From contig CAMCUD010000017.1 in NCBI GenBank assembly GCA_945878865.1, forward strand, positions 33,631-97,630: 64,000 nt of DNA, given 5' to 3'. The DNA comes from Bifidobacterium breve. GTDB taxonomy: Bacteria; Actinomycetota; Thermoleophilia; Solirubrobacterales; Solirubrobacteraceae. Positions 25,704 through 39,164 of this stretch are shown in pieces; position 1 is the first letter of the stretch; each line of letters starts with the position of its first letter. The position numbers and the translations under genes are program-made. A model generated the notes under the pieces. That model was not told where the DNA came from, searched no databases, and saw nothing but the letters and a program-made list of their open reading frames with translations.

Positions 25704-26731
25704 CAGGCCTCGAACTCCCGCGGCACGAACAGCGTCTCGAACATCGAGACGGCGAATCGATCGGTCATCCCCGCGAGATAGTCGATGACGCGCTGCGCGG
25801 CGTCCGCCCCGGGAATGCCGCCGCCGTCGGGGATGCGCTCGGGGTCCTCGAGGTAGTACCGCCACAGCTTGCGCAGCACCGTCTCGATCTTCTCGTGCTC
25901 GCGACGTGCCGCCTCGCCGAGGTAGACCTCCTCGAACATGAAGTCGCGCAGCGCGTCCATCTCCACGGCGGCCTGCGCGCCCTGAACGATGTCCCCGGCC
26001 TCCTCGCTGTGCTCGACGAGGTCGTGCACGAGGGTGTCGATCCGCTGCGACCCCGTCGGCCCGAGGAGCGCGATCGGTCCGGCCGGCAGCGCACGCTCGT
26101 CGAGGACCCCCGCGCGGATCGCGTCGTCGATGTCGTGGTTGAGGTACGCGATGCGGTCGACGAGGCGGACGATCTTGCCCTCGAGCGTCCGCGGCTGCGG
26201 CGACCGGCCGCTGTGGCCGAGGATCCCGTCGCGGACCGACGCGTTGAGGTTCAGCGGCTCGAGCACGGTGACGACGCGCAGCGAGTGCTCGAAGTGGCGG
26301 AACCGGCGCCCGTCGTGCTCGGTCAGGCACCGGTCGAGGACGGCCTCGCCGATGTGCCCAAACGGCGGATGGCCGAGGTCGTGGCCGAGACCGATCGCCT
26401 CGACGAGGTCCTCGTTGAGGTCCAGCGCCCGCGCGACCGTTCGTGCGATCCCCGTGACCTCCAGCGTGTGCGTCAGGCGGGTACGGAAGTGATCGCCCGC
26501 CGGGGCCACGAAGACCTGGGTCTTGTGCTTGAGGCGACGGAAGGCCTTCGAGTGCACGATCCGGTCACGGTCGCGCTGCAGCGGGGTGCGCAGGCCGCAG
26601 TCGGGCTCGGGGCGCTCACGGTCGGCGGGATACGACGGGCACGCCAGCGCCGACAGCCGCGCCGCCTCCCGCGCGCGCTGGCGGTCGTGAAACGCGGCGG
26701 CGACCGCGCCGGTGGAGAGCTCCGTGGCCAT
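25703..26731 (-). CDS. dgt: Deoxyguanosinetriphosphate triphosphohydrolase-like protein
   Basis: 342 residues. HD-domain phosphohydrolase: FRTRLTHTLEVTGIARTVARAL (His88) and AIGLGHDLGHPPFGH (His117-Asp118), with a later Asp in RIAYLNHDIDD completing the metal site. The N-terminal DRDRIVHSKAFRRLKHKTQVF is the conserved dGTPase signature. It splits dGTP to deoxyguanosine and triphosphate, or acts on other dNTPs in the shorter dNTPase subtype to which this length belongs. It is coupled to dnaG by a 1-nt overlap. Confidence 0.93.
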   Translation of the reverse strand: MATELSTGAVAAAFHDRQRAREAARLSALACPSYPADRERPEPDCGLRTPLQRDRDRIVHSKAFRRLKHKTQVFVAPAGDHFRTRLTHTLEVTGIARTVARALDLNEDLVEAIGLGHDLGHPPFGHIGEAVLDRCLTEHDGRRFRHFEHSLRVVTVLEPLNLNASVRDGILGHSGRSPQPRTLEGKIVRLVDRIAYLNHDIDDAIRAGVLDERALPAGPIALLGPTGSQRIDTLVHDLVEHSEEAGDIVQGAQAAVEMDALRDFMFEEVYLGEAARREHEKIETVLRKLWRYYLEDPERIPDGGGIPGADAAQRVIDYLAGMTDRFAVSMFETLFVPREFEA

Positions 26732-26764
26732 CGCCCGATTCTCGCAGGGTTGGCCGCGGATCCG

Positions 26765-26813
26765 GGGGTGTGACGGATTTCGGGACAGCCTCGCCCGCGA
26801 TCCGTCACACCCC
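26765..26813 (-). terminator. 14-bp inverted repeat, probable terminator of the RTX-like gene
   Basis: GGGGTGTGACGGAT (26765-26778) and ATCCGTCACACCCC (26800-26813) are perfect inverted copies with a 21-nt loop. They begin 8 bp past the stop at 26821. No T-run follows, so it may act factor-dependently or protect mRNA ends. Confidence 0.5.
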
Positions 26814-26820
26814 TGCGCGA

Positions 26821-27963
26821 TCAGCGAGCGCGACGCGCGATCTTCACCTTCTGCGCGGTGCCCTGGATCTCGGCGTCACGCAGCGAGACGGCCACAGCGA
26901 GCGACAGCCGCTTGCCCCGCGCCGCCGCACGCTTCGATGCGCCGGTCAGCGAGAGCGTCACCGTCTTCGTCGCACCGGGCTTCACGGAGACGGTGCGCTT
27001 GGCGATCCCGCGGCCCGAGAGCGAGACGCGGCACGCGCCGCGGGCCGTCTTCGGGCAGCTCACGCGGACGACGAGCCGCCCGCTGCGCGTGAGCTTGCGG
27101 GTCGAGACCCCGACCTTGAGCGTGCGCGCGGAGGTGACGGACGCGGGGGTCGCGCCGGGCGCGGCCGTCGGCGCGGGCTGTCCGGCAGGCGTCCCACCGT
27201 CGGCCGGAGGCACCGGCGCAGGCGGCTGGTCGCCCGCCGGCGGATCCTGGGGCGCCGGCGGCGGCACCACCTGCAGTCCCGTCACCAGCTCGCACGACGA
27301 CTTGACGTCGTTGGCGTCAAGCTCCGCGCTGTCGAACGCGCCGCCGCAGCTGACGTCGTCGATCTCGCCGTCCTTGGCGAACATCTTGTCGGCGCCCGCG
27401 CCGCCGTTGAGGTCGTCCGCCCCGGCGCCGCCGGTGATCGTGTCGCTGTCGGCGTCGCCGTACAACTGATCTGCGCCGCCGCCGCCCAGCAGCGTGTCGT
27501 CACCATCACCGCCGAAGAAGAGGTGGCCGGCGGCCCCGCTCTCCAGCGTGTCCGCACCCTCCTCTCCGGAGACGGAGACCCCGATGCCGCTCTCCACCTC
27601 GACCACGACATGATCGTCGCCCTCGTCCATCCATGCCTGGACCGAGCCGATCATCCCCGAGACGAAGCCGGGCTGTGAGACGCACGTGACCTTGTGGATG
27701 TTCGACTGCGCGCACCACGCGTCTGTCGGCGTGATCGTCTGCGTCGGGTCCTCGAAGATGATCGAGCTGCCGGACCGCGTGATGGTCAGGTTCTCCGACT
27801 CGGTGTTGCCCTCGTAGTAGACCTTGTCGTTGCCCGGCGTGTTGAGGTCGGGGCCGAGCATGCGCCCGACGGTGGCCGCGTGCGCATCGGCCATGCCGAA
27901 GCTCAGGGCGGAAAGGACGGTCGCGGCGCTGATGGCGACGCGGCGGGTGGTGCTGATGGACAT
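26821..27963 (-). CDS. Secreted RTX-type calcium-binding repeat protein
   Basis: 380 residues with signal peptide (VAISAATVLSALSFGMADAHA). Residues ~130-200 hold four to five RTX nonapeptide-like repeats (GGDGDDTLLGGGGADQLYGDADSDTITGG, quoted in part: GGDGDDTLLGG, GGAGADDLNGG), which bind calcium in a parallel beta-roll. A Pro/Ala linker follows, then a C-terminal Ig-like module (KLTRSGRLVVRVSCP) ending in a basic tail. No type I secretion genes are nearby, and the N-terminal signal peptide suggests Sec export, so this is not a classical RTX toxin. A structural or surface calcium-binding role is more likely. Confidence 0.7.
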   Translation of the reverse strand: MSISTTRRVAISAATVLSALSFGMADAHAATVGRMLGPDLNTPGNDKVYYEGNTESENLTITRSGSSIIFEDPTQTITPTDAWCAQSNIHKVTCVSQPGFVSGMIGSVQAWMDEGDDHVVVEVESGIGVSVSGEEGADTLESGAAGHLFFGGDGDDTLLGGGGADQLYGDADSDTITGGAGADDLNGGAGADKMFAKDGEIDDVSCGGAFDSAELDANDVKSSCELVTGLQVVPPPAPQDPPAGDQPPAPVPPADGGTPAGQPAPTAAPGATPASVTSARTLKVGVSTRKLTRSGRLVVRVSCPKTARGACRVSLSGRGIAKRTVSVKPGATKTVTLSLTGASKRAAARGKRLSLAVAVSLRDAEIQGTAQKVKIARRAR

Positions 27964-28041
27964 GAGAGGCGACTCCTTGGTCGGTCCGTTGGCCTTGTCG
28001 GAAGGGCCAACTGCCGACTGGTGTCACCAGTTACCGCTGTG

Positions 28042-30690
<2,649 letters not shown>

Positions 30691-30703
30691 GTGGGCGCGG
30701 ATG

Positions 30704-31453
30704 TTAGCCACGCCGCGCGCCGGAGACGCGGCGCCGGGGCGCGGCGTCGCGCAGCTGCAGGCCGCCGTGGTGTTCGAGCGTCTCCGAAATCGCCCGCTCG
30801 GCCTGCCGGAGGGCCAGGTCCGTGGCGGGCGGGGTCTGGGCCAGCGGGACGGACAGCGCACCCACCATGAACGTGTGCGTCTCCTGGGCCAGCGGGAACG
30901 CGCCCGCTTCACAGGCGCTGCACACGACGCCGCCCGCGGCGCCCGAGAAGCCGCTGAGGTGGTCGGGCTCGCCGCACATCGCGCAGGACGTCAGCTGCGG
31001 CGCGAGGCCGGCCGCCACGAGGAGCTTGAGGCGGAACGCGAGCTGGTTGGCGTGGGTGGCGTGCTCAGGCTGGGCGTCGAGCAGCGCGAGCTCGTTGCAC
31101 AGCAGGTGGAACACCGGCGGGTGCGGCTCACCCTCGGCGAACATCCGGCCCACGGCGTCGCAGGCGCGGGCCGCCATGTCGAGGGCGTCGCGATGCTCGC
31201 GCAGCCGGCGGTACGGGGCGATCGTGTGCGCACCGGTGATCGTGAAGAGGTCACCGCGGCCGCGGTGCAGCAGCAGTTCGGAGCGCGTCAGCGGCTCCAG
31301 TCGCCCGCCGAACCGCGACGAGGAGCGCCGCACCCCCTTGGCGATCGCCCCGATCCGCCCGTGCTCGGGGGCGTAGAGGTGCAGGATCCGATCGGCCTCC
31401 CCGTAGCGCAGGGAGCGCAGGATCACCGCTTCGACCTTCACCGGAGTGGCCAC
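30704..31453 (-). CDS. recO: DNA repair protein RecO
   Basis: 249 residues from a GTG at 31453. An N-terminal OB fold starts VKVEAVILRSLRYGEADRIL and IGAIAKGVRRSSSRFGGRLEP, both RecO hallmarks. A zinc ribbon with two CxxC pairs (CAMCGEP, CSACEAG) sits in the helical C-terminal half. RecO loads RecA on SSB-coated gaps with RecR and RecF. The gene starts 24 bp from the divergent glutaredoxin gene. Confidence 0.9.
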   Translation of the reverse strand: MATPVKVEAVILRSLRYGEADRILHLYAPEHGRIGAIAKGVRRSSSRFGGRLEPLTRSELLLHRGRGDLFTITGAHTIAPYRRLREHRDALDMAARACDAVGRMFAEGEPHPPVFHLLCNELALLDAQPEHATHANQLAFRLKLLVAAGLAPQLTSCAMCGEPDHLSGFSGAAGGVVCSACEAGAFPLAQETHTFMVGALSVPLAQTPPATDLALRQAERAISETLEHHGGLQLRDAAPRRRVSGARRG

Positions 31454-31464
31454 GACGACCCCGC

Positions 31465-31470
31465 TATACT
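31465..31470 (+). promoter_or_regulatory. -10 element of the glutaredoxin gene (leaderless)
   Basis: TATACT ends 7 bp before the GTG at 31478, so transcription would start at or next to the start codon. No convincing -35 hexamer is seen. No Shine-Dalgarno precedes the GTG. Confidence 0.5.
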
Positions 31471-31477
31471 TTCTGAA

Positions 31478-31750
31478 GTGCCTGATGCCACCACCGACAT
31501 CCTGGTCTACACGACGGACCGCTGCTCGTTCTGCACGCGCGTGAAGGCGCTGCTCGACGCGCGGGGATACCCGTACGAGGAGATCAACCTCGAGCGCGAC
31601 GCGGCCGGGCGCAACGAGCTCGTCGCCCGCACGGGCATGATGAGCTTTCCCCAGGTCATCATCCGCGGCCAGCTCGTCGGCGGCTTTCAGGAGACGCTGC
31701 AGGCCGACCGCGACGGTCGCCTTCGTCAGCTCCTGACCGACGCCGCCTGA
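31478..31750 (+). CDS. Glutaredoxin-like protein
   Basis: 90 residues from a GTG at 31478 (VPDATTDILVYTT). A single thioredoxin-fold domain with redox-active CSFC (TDRCSFCTRVKALLDARG), cis-Pro loop MSFPQVIIRG and GG in LVGGFQE. This is the dithiol glutaredoxin/NrdH/GrxC pattern. It would reduce protein disulfides using glutathione, mycothiol or thioredoxin reductase. The last 25 bp overlap the 3' end of the fpg gene on the other strand. Confidence 0.9.
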   Translation: MPDATTDILVYTTDRCSFCTRVKALLDARGYPYEEINLERDAAGRNELVARTGMMSFPQVIIRGQLVGGFQETLQADRDGRLRQLLTDAA

Positions 31751-32586
31751 CGGCGACGGCGGCGCGGCCGCGGCTGACAGGTCTCGCAGACGTAGGTCCC
31801 CCGCCCCGCGGCCACGAACTTCACGATCTCCGTCCCGCAGGTGTCGCAGGGTTCGCCTTCGCGGCGATGCACGAGGAAGTCGTGCTGGAAGCCGCCGTAC
31901 ACGCCGTCCACGTGGCGAAAGTCGTCGATCGTCGCACCCCCCGCGTCGATGCCCGCGGTGAGCGCGGCGACCACCGCGTCAGCGAGCGCGTCGCACTGCG
32001 CGCGGGTCAGCGTGCCGACCGGTCGCAGCGGATGGATGCCCGCCCGGAACAGCGCCTCGTCGGCGTAGATGTTCCCGACGCCGGCGATCCGGCGCTGATC
32101 GAGCAGGAACGCCTTCACCGGCGCGGTCCTGCCCCGCGCCTGCGCCCGCAGGTACGCGCCGGTGAGCTCGCCCTGCAGCGGCTCGACGCCGAGCCGGGCG
32201 TCGAGGAACGCCGCGAGCGCCGGGCCGCCGACGGCGAGCTCACCGGTCCCGAAGCGCCGTGGGTCGCAGAACGACAGGCGTGCGCCGTCGAGGTCGAAGC
32301 GCACGCGCTCGTGGGCCGCATCCGCGTCGCTGGGCTCCCACAGCAGCGTGCCGGTCATCCGCAGGTGGATGAGCAGGTGCACGTCGTCCTCCGCGCGCCA
32401 GATGAGGTACTTGCCGCGCCGCTCGAGCGCCTCGACCCGCCGGCCCTCCAGCGCCTCGGTGACCGCCTGCGGCGCCAGCGGCTGGGTCCACCGGGGATCG
32501 AGGATCCGCAGCTCGCGCAGCGTGCGCCCCTCGACCTTCGGGGCGAGCTGACGCCGGATCGTCTCGACCTCGGGAAGCTCAGGCAC
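31726..32586 (-). CDS. mutM: Formamidopyrimidine-DNA glycosylase (8-oxoguanine repair)
   Basis: 286 residues. Starts MPELPEVETIRRQL: after Met removal Pro is the nucleophile and Glu the general acid. Lys in RRGKYLIW and the H2TH segment (LDQRRIAGVGNIYADEALF) follow. The C-terminal zinc finger is complete (CDTCGTEIVKF...YVCETCQ). It removes oxidised purines and cleaves the abasic site. It is convergent with and overlaps the glutaredoxin gene by 25 bp, bringing two oxidative-stress genes tail to tail. Confidence 0.96.
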   Translation of the reverse strand: MPELPEVETIRRQLAPKVEGRTLRELRILDPRWTQPLAPQAVTEALEGRRVEALERRGKYLIWRAEDDVHLLIHLRMTGTLLWEPSDADAAHERVRFDLDGARLSFCDPRRFGTGELAVGGPALAAFLDARLGVEPLQGELTGAYLRAQARGRTAPVKAFLLDQRRIAGVGNIYADEALFRAGIHPLRPVGTLTRAQCDALADAVVAALTAGIDAGGATIDDFRHVDGVYGGFQHDFLVHRREGEPCDTCGTEIVKFVAAGRGTYVCETCQPRPRRRRRQAASVRS

Positions 32587-32596
32587 GGCGCTGCGG

Positions 32597-32980
32597 TCAG
32601 TCCGCCCAGAAGTCCCGGAGGACCTCGCCGTCGCCCTGATGGCGCGCCCCGAAGACGAGGAACCGCAGGCCGTCCGGCCCGGCCTCGAAGCGGCGGGCGA
32701 CCTCCGGGCCGATGCGGAGCGCGTCCATCGGCGCCAGGTCGACGATCTCGTCGTCGAGGCGCACGCGCCCGCCGCCCTCCAGCACGACGACGACCTCCTC
32801 GGCCTCCTGGTGACGGTGGCCGAACGGCTGCCGGCGCCCAGGCCGCAGGTGATGCAGCGAGACCCCGGTCTGCTCGGCGTCGAGCGCCGTCGTTGCGAAG
32901 CGGACCTCGTGGGCGTCGCCCATGCCGTGCTTGGCCGCCACGTCCTCGACCTCGAGCAGCTGCGTCTTGGTGTAGCCCAT
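32597..32980 (-). CDS. Small cupin-domain protein
   Basis: 127 residues forming a single cupin barrel: motif 1 GHRHQEAEEVVVVLEGGGRVRLDDEI and motif 2 PDGLRFLVFGARH. Metal ligands are the two His and Glu of motif 1 (HRHxxxxE); the motif 2 His is offset at the end. No partner domain is fused, so the substrate cannot be named. It is in line with deoB (9 bp upstream) and fpg (10 bp downstream). Confidence 0.8.
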   Translation of the reverse strand: MGYTKTQLLEVEDVAAKHGMGDAHEVRFATTALDAEQTGVSLHHLRPGRRQPFGHRHQEAEEVVVVLEGGGRVRLDDEIVDLAPMDALRIGPEVARRFEAGPDGLRFLVFGARHQGDGEVLRDFWAD

Positions 32981-32989
32981 GCCCCGAGG

Positions 32990-34144
32990 CTAGAAGACCG
33001 GCGTGCCCGGAAGGCCGGGCGCGGGCCTGCCCGTCAGCCACGCGTGGGCGGTCGCGCCGACGTCGGCCATCGGACCGTCGTGCCGGTGGCCCTCCAGCCC
33101 TGCGCAGACGGCGAGCAGCGGCACGTGCTCGCGCGTGTGGTCGCTGTGCGCGGCGGCCGGATCGACACCGTGGTCGGCGGTGAGGATGAGCAGGTCGCCC
33201 TCGCGCATCCGCCGCAGCCAGCCGGCGACGGCCGTGTCGATCTCGCGCAGCGCCCGGTGGAAGCCCGCCGTGTCCTTGCGGTGCCCGTGGACCTGGTCGG
33301 TCTCCACGAGGTTCGTCAGGACCATGCCCTCGTCCAGCGTGTCGACGAGCATGCCGGTCGAGGCGATTCCCGCGGCGTTCGTCGGCGCCGGGTGCTTGAC
33401 GTCGATCCCCACGCCGGCGAAGAGATCCCAGGCTTTGCCGACCGCGTGGACAGGGATGCCCGCGGCCTGCACGGCCTCGAGGTACGAGCATCCGGGTGGG
33501 CGGATGGCGTAGTCGCGGCGACCGTCCGTGCGAACGAACGCGCCGGGCGGCCCCGTGAACGGCCGGGCAATCACGCGACCCACCGCCAGGTCGCCGGCCA
33601 GCCCCTCGCGCAGCGCCGCGCACGCCGCGTGCAGGCGCGACTCGGTCACGACATCCTCGTGCGCGGCGATCTGCAGCACCGAGTCCTGTGAGGTGTAGAC
33701 GATCGGCGCGCCGGTCTGCAGGTGCTCGGCCCCGAAGTCGTCGATCGCTCGCAGTCCGTCGTACGGGCGGTTGCACAGCGGCTCCTGCCCGAGAAGGTCG
33801 CGCACCACGGCGAGCACCTGAGGTGGAAAGCCGTCGGGGAACGTCGGCAGGGGCCGCGGGGTCACGACGCCCATGAGCTCCCAATGCCCGGTGGCCGAGT
33901 CCTTGCCGGGCCCCTGCGCGGCGAGCCGTCCGAACACGGCCTGCGGCCGGTCGGCCGCAGGCACACCCGAGATCTCGACGATGTTGCCGAGCCCCAGCCG
34001 CTGCAGCGTCGGCAGGCGCAGGCCGCCCTCGGCCTCGGCGACGTGGACGAGCGTGTTGGCTCCCTCGTCCCCGTACGCCGCCGCGTCGGCGAGCGCGCCC
34101 ACGCCCACGGCGTCGGCGACGACCACGAACGCCCGCCGGCTCAC
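32990..34144 (-). CDS. deoB: Phosphopentomutase
   Basis: 384 residues from a GTG at 34144 overlapping the lipoprotein stop (GTGA). Alkaline-phosphatase-superfamily metal ligands are visible: N-terminal VVVADAVGVGAL (Asp), GKDSATGHWE (catalytic Thr region with D-S-A-T-G-H-W), GIDVKHPA, HRKDT and the C-terminal TADHGVDP and HTREHVP. It interconverts ribose-1-phosphate and ribose-5-phosphate (and deoxy forms) in nucleoside salvage. Confidence 0.95.
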   Translation of the reverse strand: MSRRAFVVVADAVGVGALADAAAYGDEGANTLVHVAEAEGGLRLPTLQRLGLGNIVEISGVPAADRPQAVFGRLAAQGPGKDSATGHWELMGVVTPRPLPTFPDGFPPQVLAVVRDLLGQEPLCNRPYDGLRAIDDFGAEHLQTGAPIVYTSQDSVLQIAAHEDVVTESRLHAACAALREGLAGDLAVGRVIARPFTGPPGAFVRTDGRRDYAIRPPGCSYLEAVQAAGIPVHAVGKAWDLFAGVGIDVKHPAPTNAAGIASTGMLVDTLDEGMVLTNLVETDQVHGHRKDTAGFHRALREIDTAVAGWLRRMREGDLLILTADHGVDPAAAHSDHTREHVPLLAVCAGLEGHRHDGPMADVGATAHAWLTGRPAPGLPGTPVF

Positions 34145-34713
34145 GCGGACGGGTCGGTGACGCGCAGCGACGCCGCGACGTCGCGGAAGACGTCACCGTC
34201 GACGGCGCCGAACGCGTCGGGCGTCGTGTACTGATCGAGCACGACCTCGGACCCGCCGCCGAACAGGTGCAGCGAGCGTACGCGCCGGGGGAAGCCGGAG
34301 TTCGTGCCCGTCCCCATGAGCTCGACCCCGCGGCGCGACGAGCCCCGCAGGATGCGCGACGAACTCACGCTGAACTGCGGGTCGCGCGCCTTCGTCGCCG
34401 CGATGAGCGAGTCGCGGGTGGCCTCGAGATCGGCCTTCGTCCGCGGCAGCGGCTCGGTGCGCGGATAGCGCCAGACCGCGATCGTGGCCCGGCCTGAGGT
34501 GTAGGTGGCCAGCAGCGACCCGTCCGCCACGCCGGGCGTCGCCTTCCACGCACTCGGCACGACGAGCTTGACGCCCTGCTGGGGAAGGTCGAGCGCCTTC
34601 AGCTCGCCGGGCGGGCCGGGCGTCCCGACGTCCGGTGGGCGCTGGGGCTCGCTGCCGCAGCCGCCCGCGACGAGCGCGGCGGCGACGATGCCGAGGATCG
34701 AGGTGCGAAGCAC
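34141..34713 (-). CDS. Lipoprotein of unknown function
   Basis: 190 residues from a GTG at 34713 (VLRTSILGIVAAALVAGGC). Lipobox VAGGC gives a lipidated Cys near residue 19. The mature part contains VKLVVPSAWKATPG, GRATIAVWRYPR and a C-terminal VFRDVAASLRVTDPSA, resembling periplasmic or surface PsbP/Mog1-like domains, but that assignment is tentative. It lies 13 bp after xerD and overlaps deoB by 4 nt, so it is a cotranscribed cell-envelope gene. Confidence 0.65.
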   Translation of the reverse strand: MLRTSILGIVAAALVAGGCGSEPQRPPDVGTPGPPGELKALDLPQQGVKLVVPSAWKATPGVADGSLLATYTSGRATIAVWRYPRTEPLPRTKADLEATRDSLIAATKARDPQFSVSSSRILRGSSRRGVELMGTGTNSGFPRRVRSLHLFGGGSEVVLDQYTTPDAFGAVDGDVFRDVAASLRVTDPSA

Positions 34714-34726
34714 CCTGAGAGCGTAC

Positions 34727-35668
34727 TCAGCCGGCGGACGCGCGCGGATGCGCGGAGAAGTACACGTCCCGCAGCCGGTCGGCCGAGAGGTGGGTGTACA
34801 TCTGCGTCGTCGCGATGTCCGCGTGGCCCAGCATCTCCTGCACGGACCGCAGGTCACAGCCGCCGGCGAGCAGGTGCGTCGCGAACGTGTGGCGCAGCGT
34901 GTGCGGGCTCATCTTCTGGTCGAGCCCGACGGCGCGCGCATGGCGCTGGACGATCTTGTAGAGCCCCTGGCGGGTCAGGCCGTGCCCGCGCCGGTTGACG
35001 AACAGGTGCGCCTCCTCCTCGACGCCCACGAGCACTGGGCGCCCGCGATCCAGCCAGACGCGGACCGCCGAGATCGCCTCACGGCCCACGGGGACCAGGC
35101 GCTCCTTACTCCCCTTGCCGCGAGCACGCAGCACGCCATGCCGCAGGTCGATGTCGCGGACCTCCAGTCCCGTCGCCTCGCTGGCGCGCAGGCCGCACGC
35201 GTACATGAGCTCGAGCAGCGCGCGATCGCGCAGCGCCGCCGGATCGGTCCCCTTCGGCGCGGCGAGCAGACGGGCGACCTCCTCGCGGCTGAGGACCTGC
35301 GGAAGCTTCTGCGACGCGCGCGGGGAGCGCAGGTCGGCCGTCGGGTCGTGCTCCATCACACCCTCGCGGCGCAGGTGGCGGTAGAACGAGCGCAGGCAGG
35401 CGGTCTTGCGCTGCAGGGTCGCGTGTGCGGCGGGCGGCCGGTGCTCGTCCCCGGCGGCCAGCTCGGCGAGGAAGCGCGCGAGGTCCTGGTGCGTCGCGGC
35501 CGTCGCCGTGACCTCGATGCGGTCGAGGAAGGCGCCGAACTGCAGGAGATCCGTGCGGTAGGCGTCAAGCGTGTTCCGCGAAAGCCCGCGCTCGAACTCG
35601 AGGTACGCGAGGAAGTCGAGGACGTGGTGCTCGAACGCACGCGTGTCAGCGGAAGCAGCGAGGGCCAT
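34727..35668 (-). CDS. xerD: Tyrosine recombinase XerD (chromosome dimer resolution)
   Basis: 313 residues. N-terminal SAM-like domain (FLAYLEFERGLSRNTLDAYRTDL) and catalytic domain with Arg in LMYACGLRASEATGLEVRDI, Lys in ARGKGSKERLVPV, HTLRHTFATHLLAGGCDLRSVQEMLGHADIATTQMYTHL (His, Arg, His and Tyr nucleophile, here quoted in pieces). This size and the SPHTLRHTFATHLL block are typical of XerD rather than phage integrases. It acts at dif with XerC. Embedded in the core operon and unrelated to the element integrase. Confidence 0.92.
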   Translation of the reverse strand: MALAASADTRAFEHHVLDFLAYLEFERGLSRNTLDAYRTDLLQFGAFLDRIEVTATAATHQDLARFLAELAAGDEHRPPAAHATLQRKTACLRSFYRHLRREGVMEHDPTADLRSPRASQKLPQVLSREEVARLLAAPKGTDPAALRDRALLELMYACGLRASEATGLEVRDIDLRHGVLRARGKGSKERLVPVGREAISAVRVWLDRGRPVLVGVEEEAHLFVNRRGHGLTRQGLYKIVQRHARAVGLDQKMSPHTLRHTFATHLLAGGCDLRSVQEMLGHADIATTQMYTHLSADRLRDVYFSAHPRASAG

Positions 35669-35725
35669 GCTGCCGGTTTCCGCGCCGGCGCCCGGACGCC
35701 TGCCTGATGCAACAGCGCGTGCGCG

Positions 35726-36265
35726 TCAGCCGGATTCGCGGGCGCGGCGGAACAGCAGCAAGCCGATAAGCGTCTTGGCGTCCGTCGTCGCGTCGATCGC
35801 CGCGTCGAGCTCATCCAGCGGCCAGCGGACGACCTCGATGCGCTCGTCCTCCTCCGTCTCCGGCCGCTCGACCTCCGTGAGCCCGGTCGCGAAGTAGACG
35901 TGCAGCTCCTCGTTGGAGAAGCCCACGCTGGTGAAGTACGTCGTGGCGTGCTCCCAGGCCTCTGCGGCGAGCCCGAGCTCCTCGGCGAGCTCGCGCTTCG
36001 CGCAGTCCAGCGGGGCTTCCCCGGGCTGGTCGAGCCGGCCGGCGCAGATCTCCAGGATGTCCGAGCGACCCACGACCTCGCGGGGCTGACGCACGAGATA
36101 GAGGATCCCGTCGTCGTAGGCGACGATCGCGACCGCGCCGCCGTGCACGACGTTCTCGCGCTCGACGACCTCGCCGTCCTCGAACTCGAAGCGCTCACGG
36201 ACGACGTCGAAGATCCGACCGCGGAACACGGTCTCGCCGGTGAGACGTTCGAAGCGCTGGCTCAT
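35726..36265 (-). CDS. NUDIX hydrolase, ADP-sugar pyrophosphatase-like
   Basis: 179 residues from an ATG at 36265 (MSQRFERLTGETVFRG). The NUDIX box reads AGRLDQPGEAPLDCAKRELAEELGL; the part from the first Glu (E-x7-RE-x2-EE-x-G) is canonical, but there is one extra residue between the leading Gly and that Glu. Upstream ETVFRGRIFDVVRERFEFEDG and VHGGAVAIVAY match the NudF/YjhB ADP-ribose pyrophosphatase type. It would hydrolyse ADP-ribose or related nucleoside diphosphates. Ten bp separate it from the M20 peptidase gene. Confidence 0.85.
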   Translation of the reverse strand: MSQRFERLTGETVFRGRIFDVVRERFEFEDGEVVERENVVHGGAVAIVAYDDGILYLVRQPREVVGRSDILEICAGRLDQPGEAPLDCAKRELAEELGLAAEAWEHATTYFTSVGFSNEELHVYFATGLTEVERPETEEDERIEVVRWPLDELDAAIDATTDAKTLIGLLLFRRARESG

Positions 36266-36275
36266 GGCGGACAGG

Positions 36276-39124
<2,849 letters not shown>

Positions 39125-39164
39125 TCACGGCGGGACAACCCCGCACGCTGCGAGAAAGTCCTGC

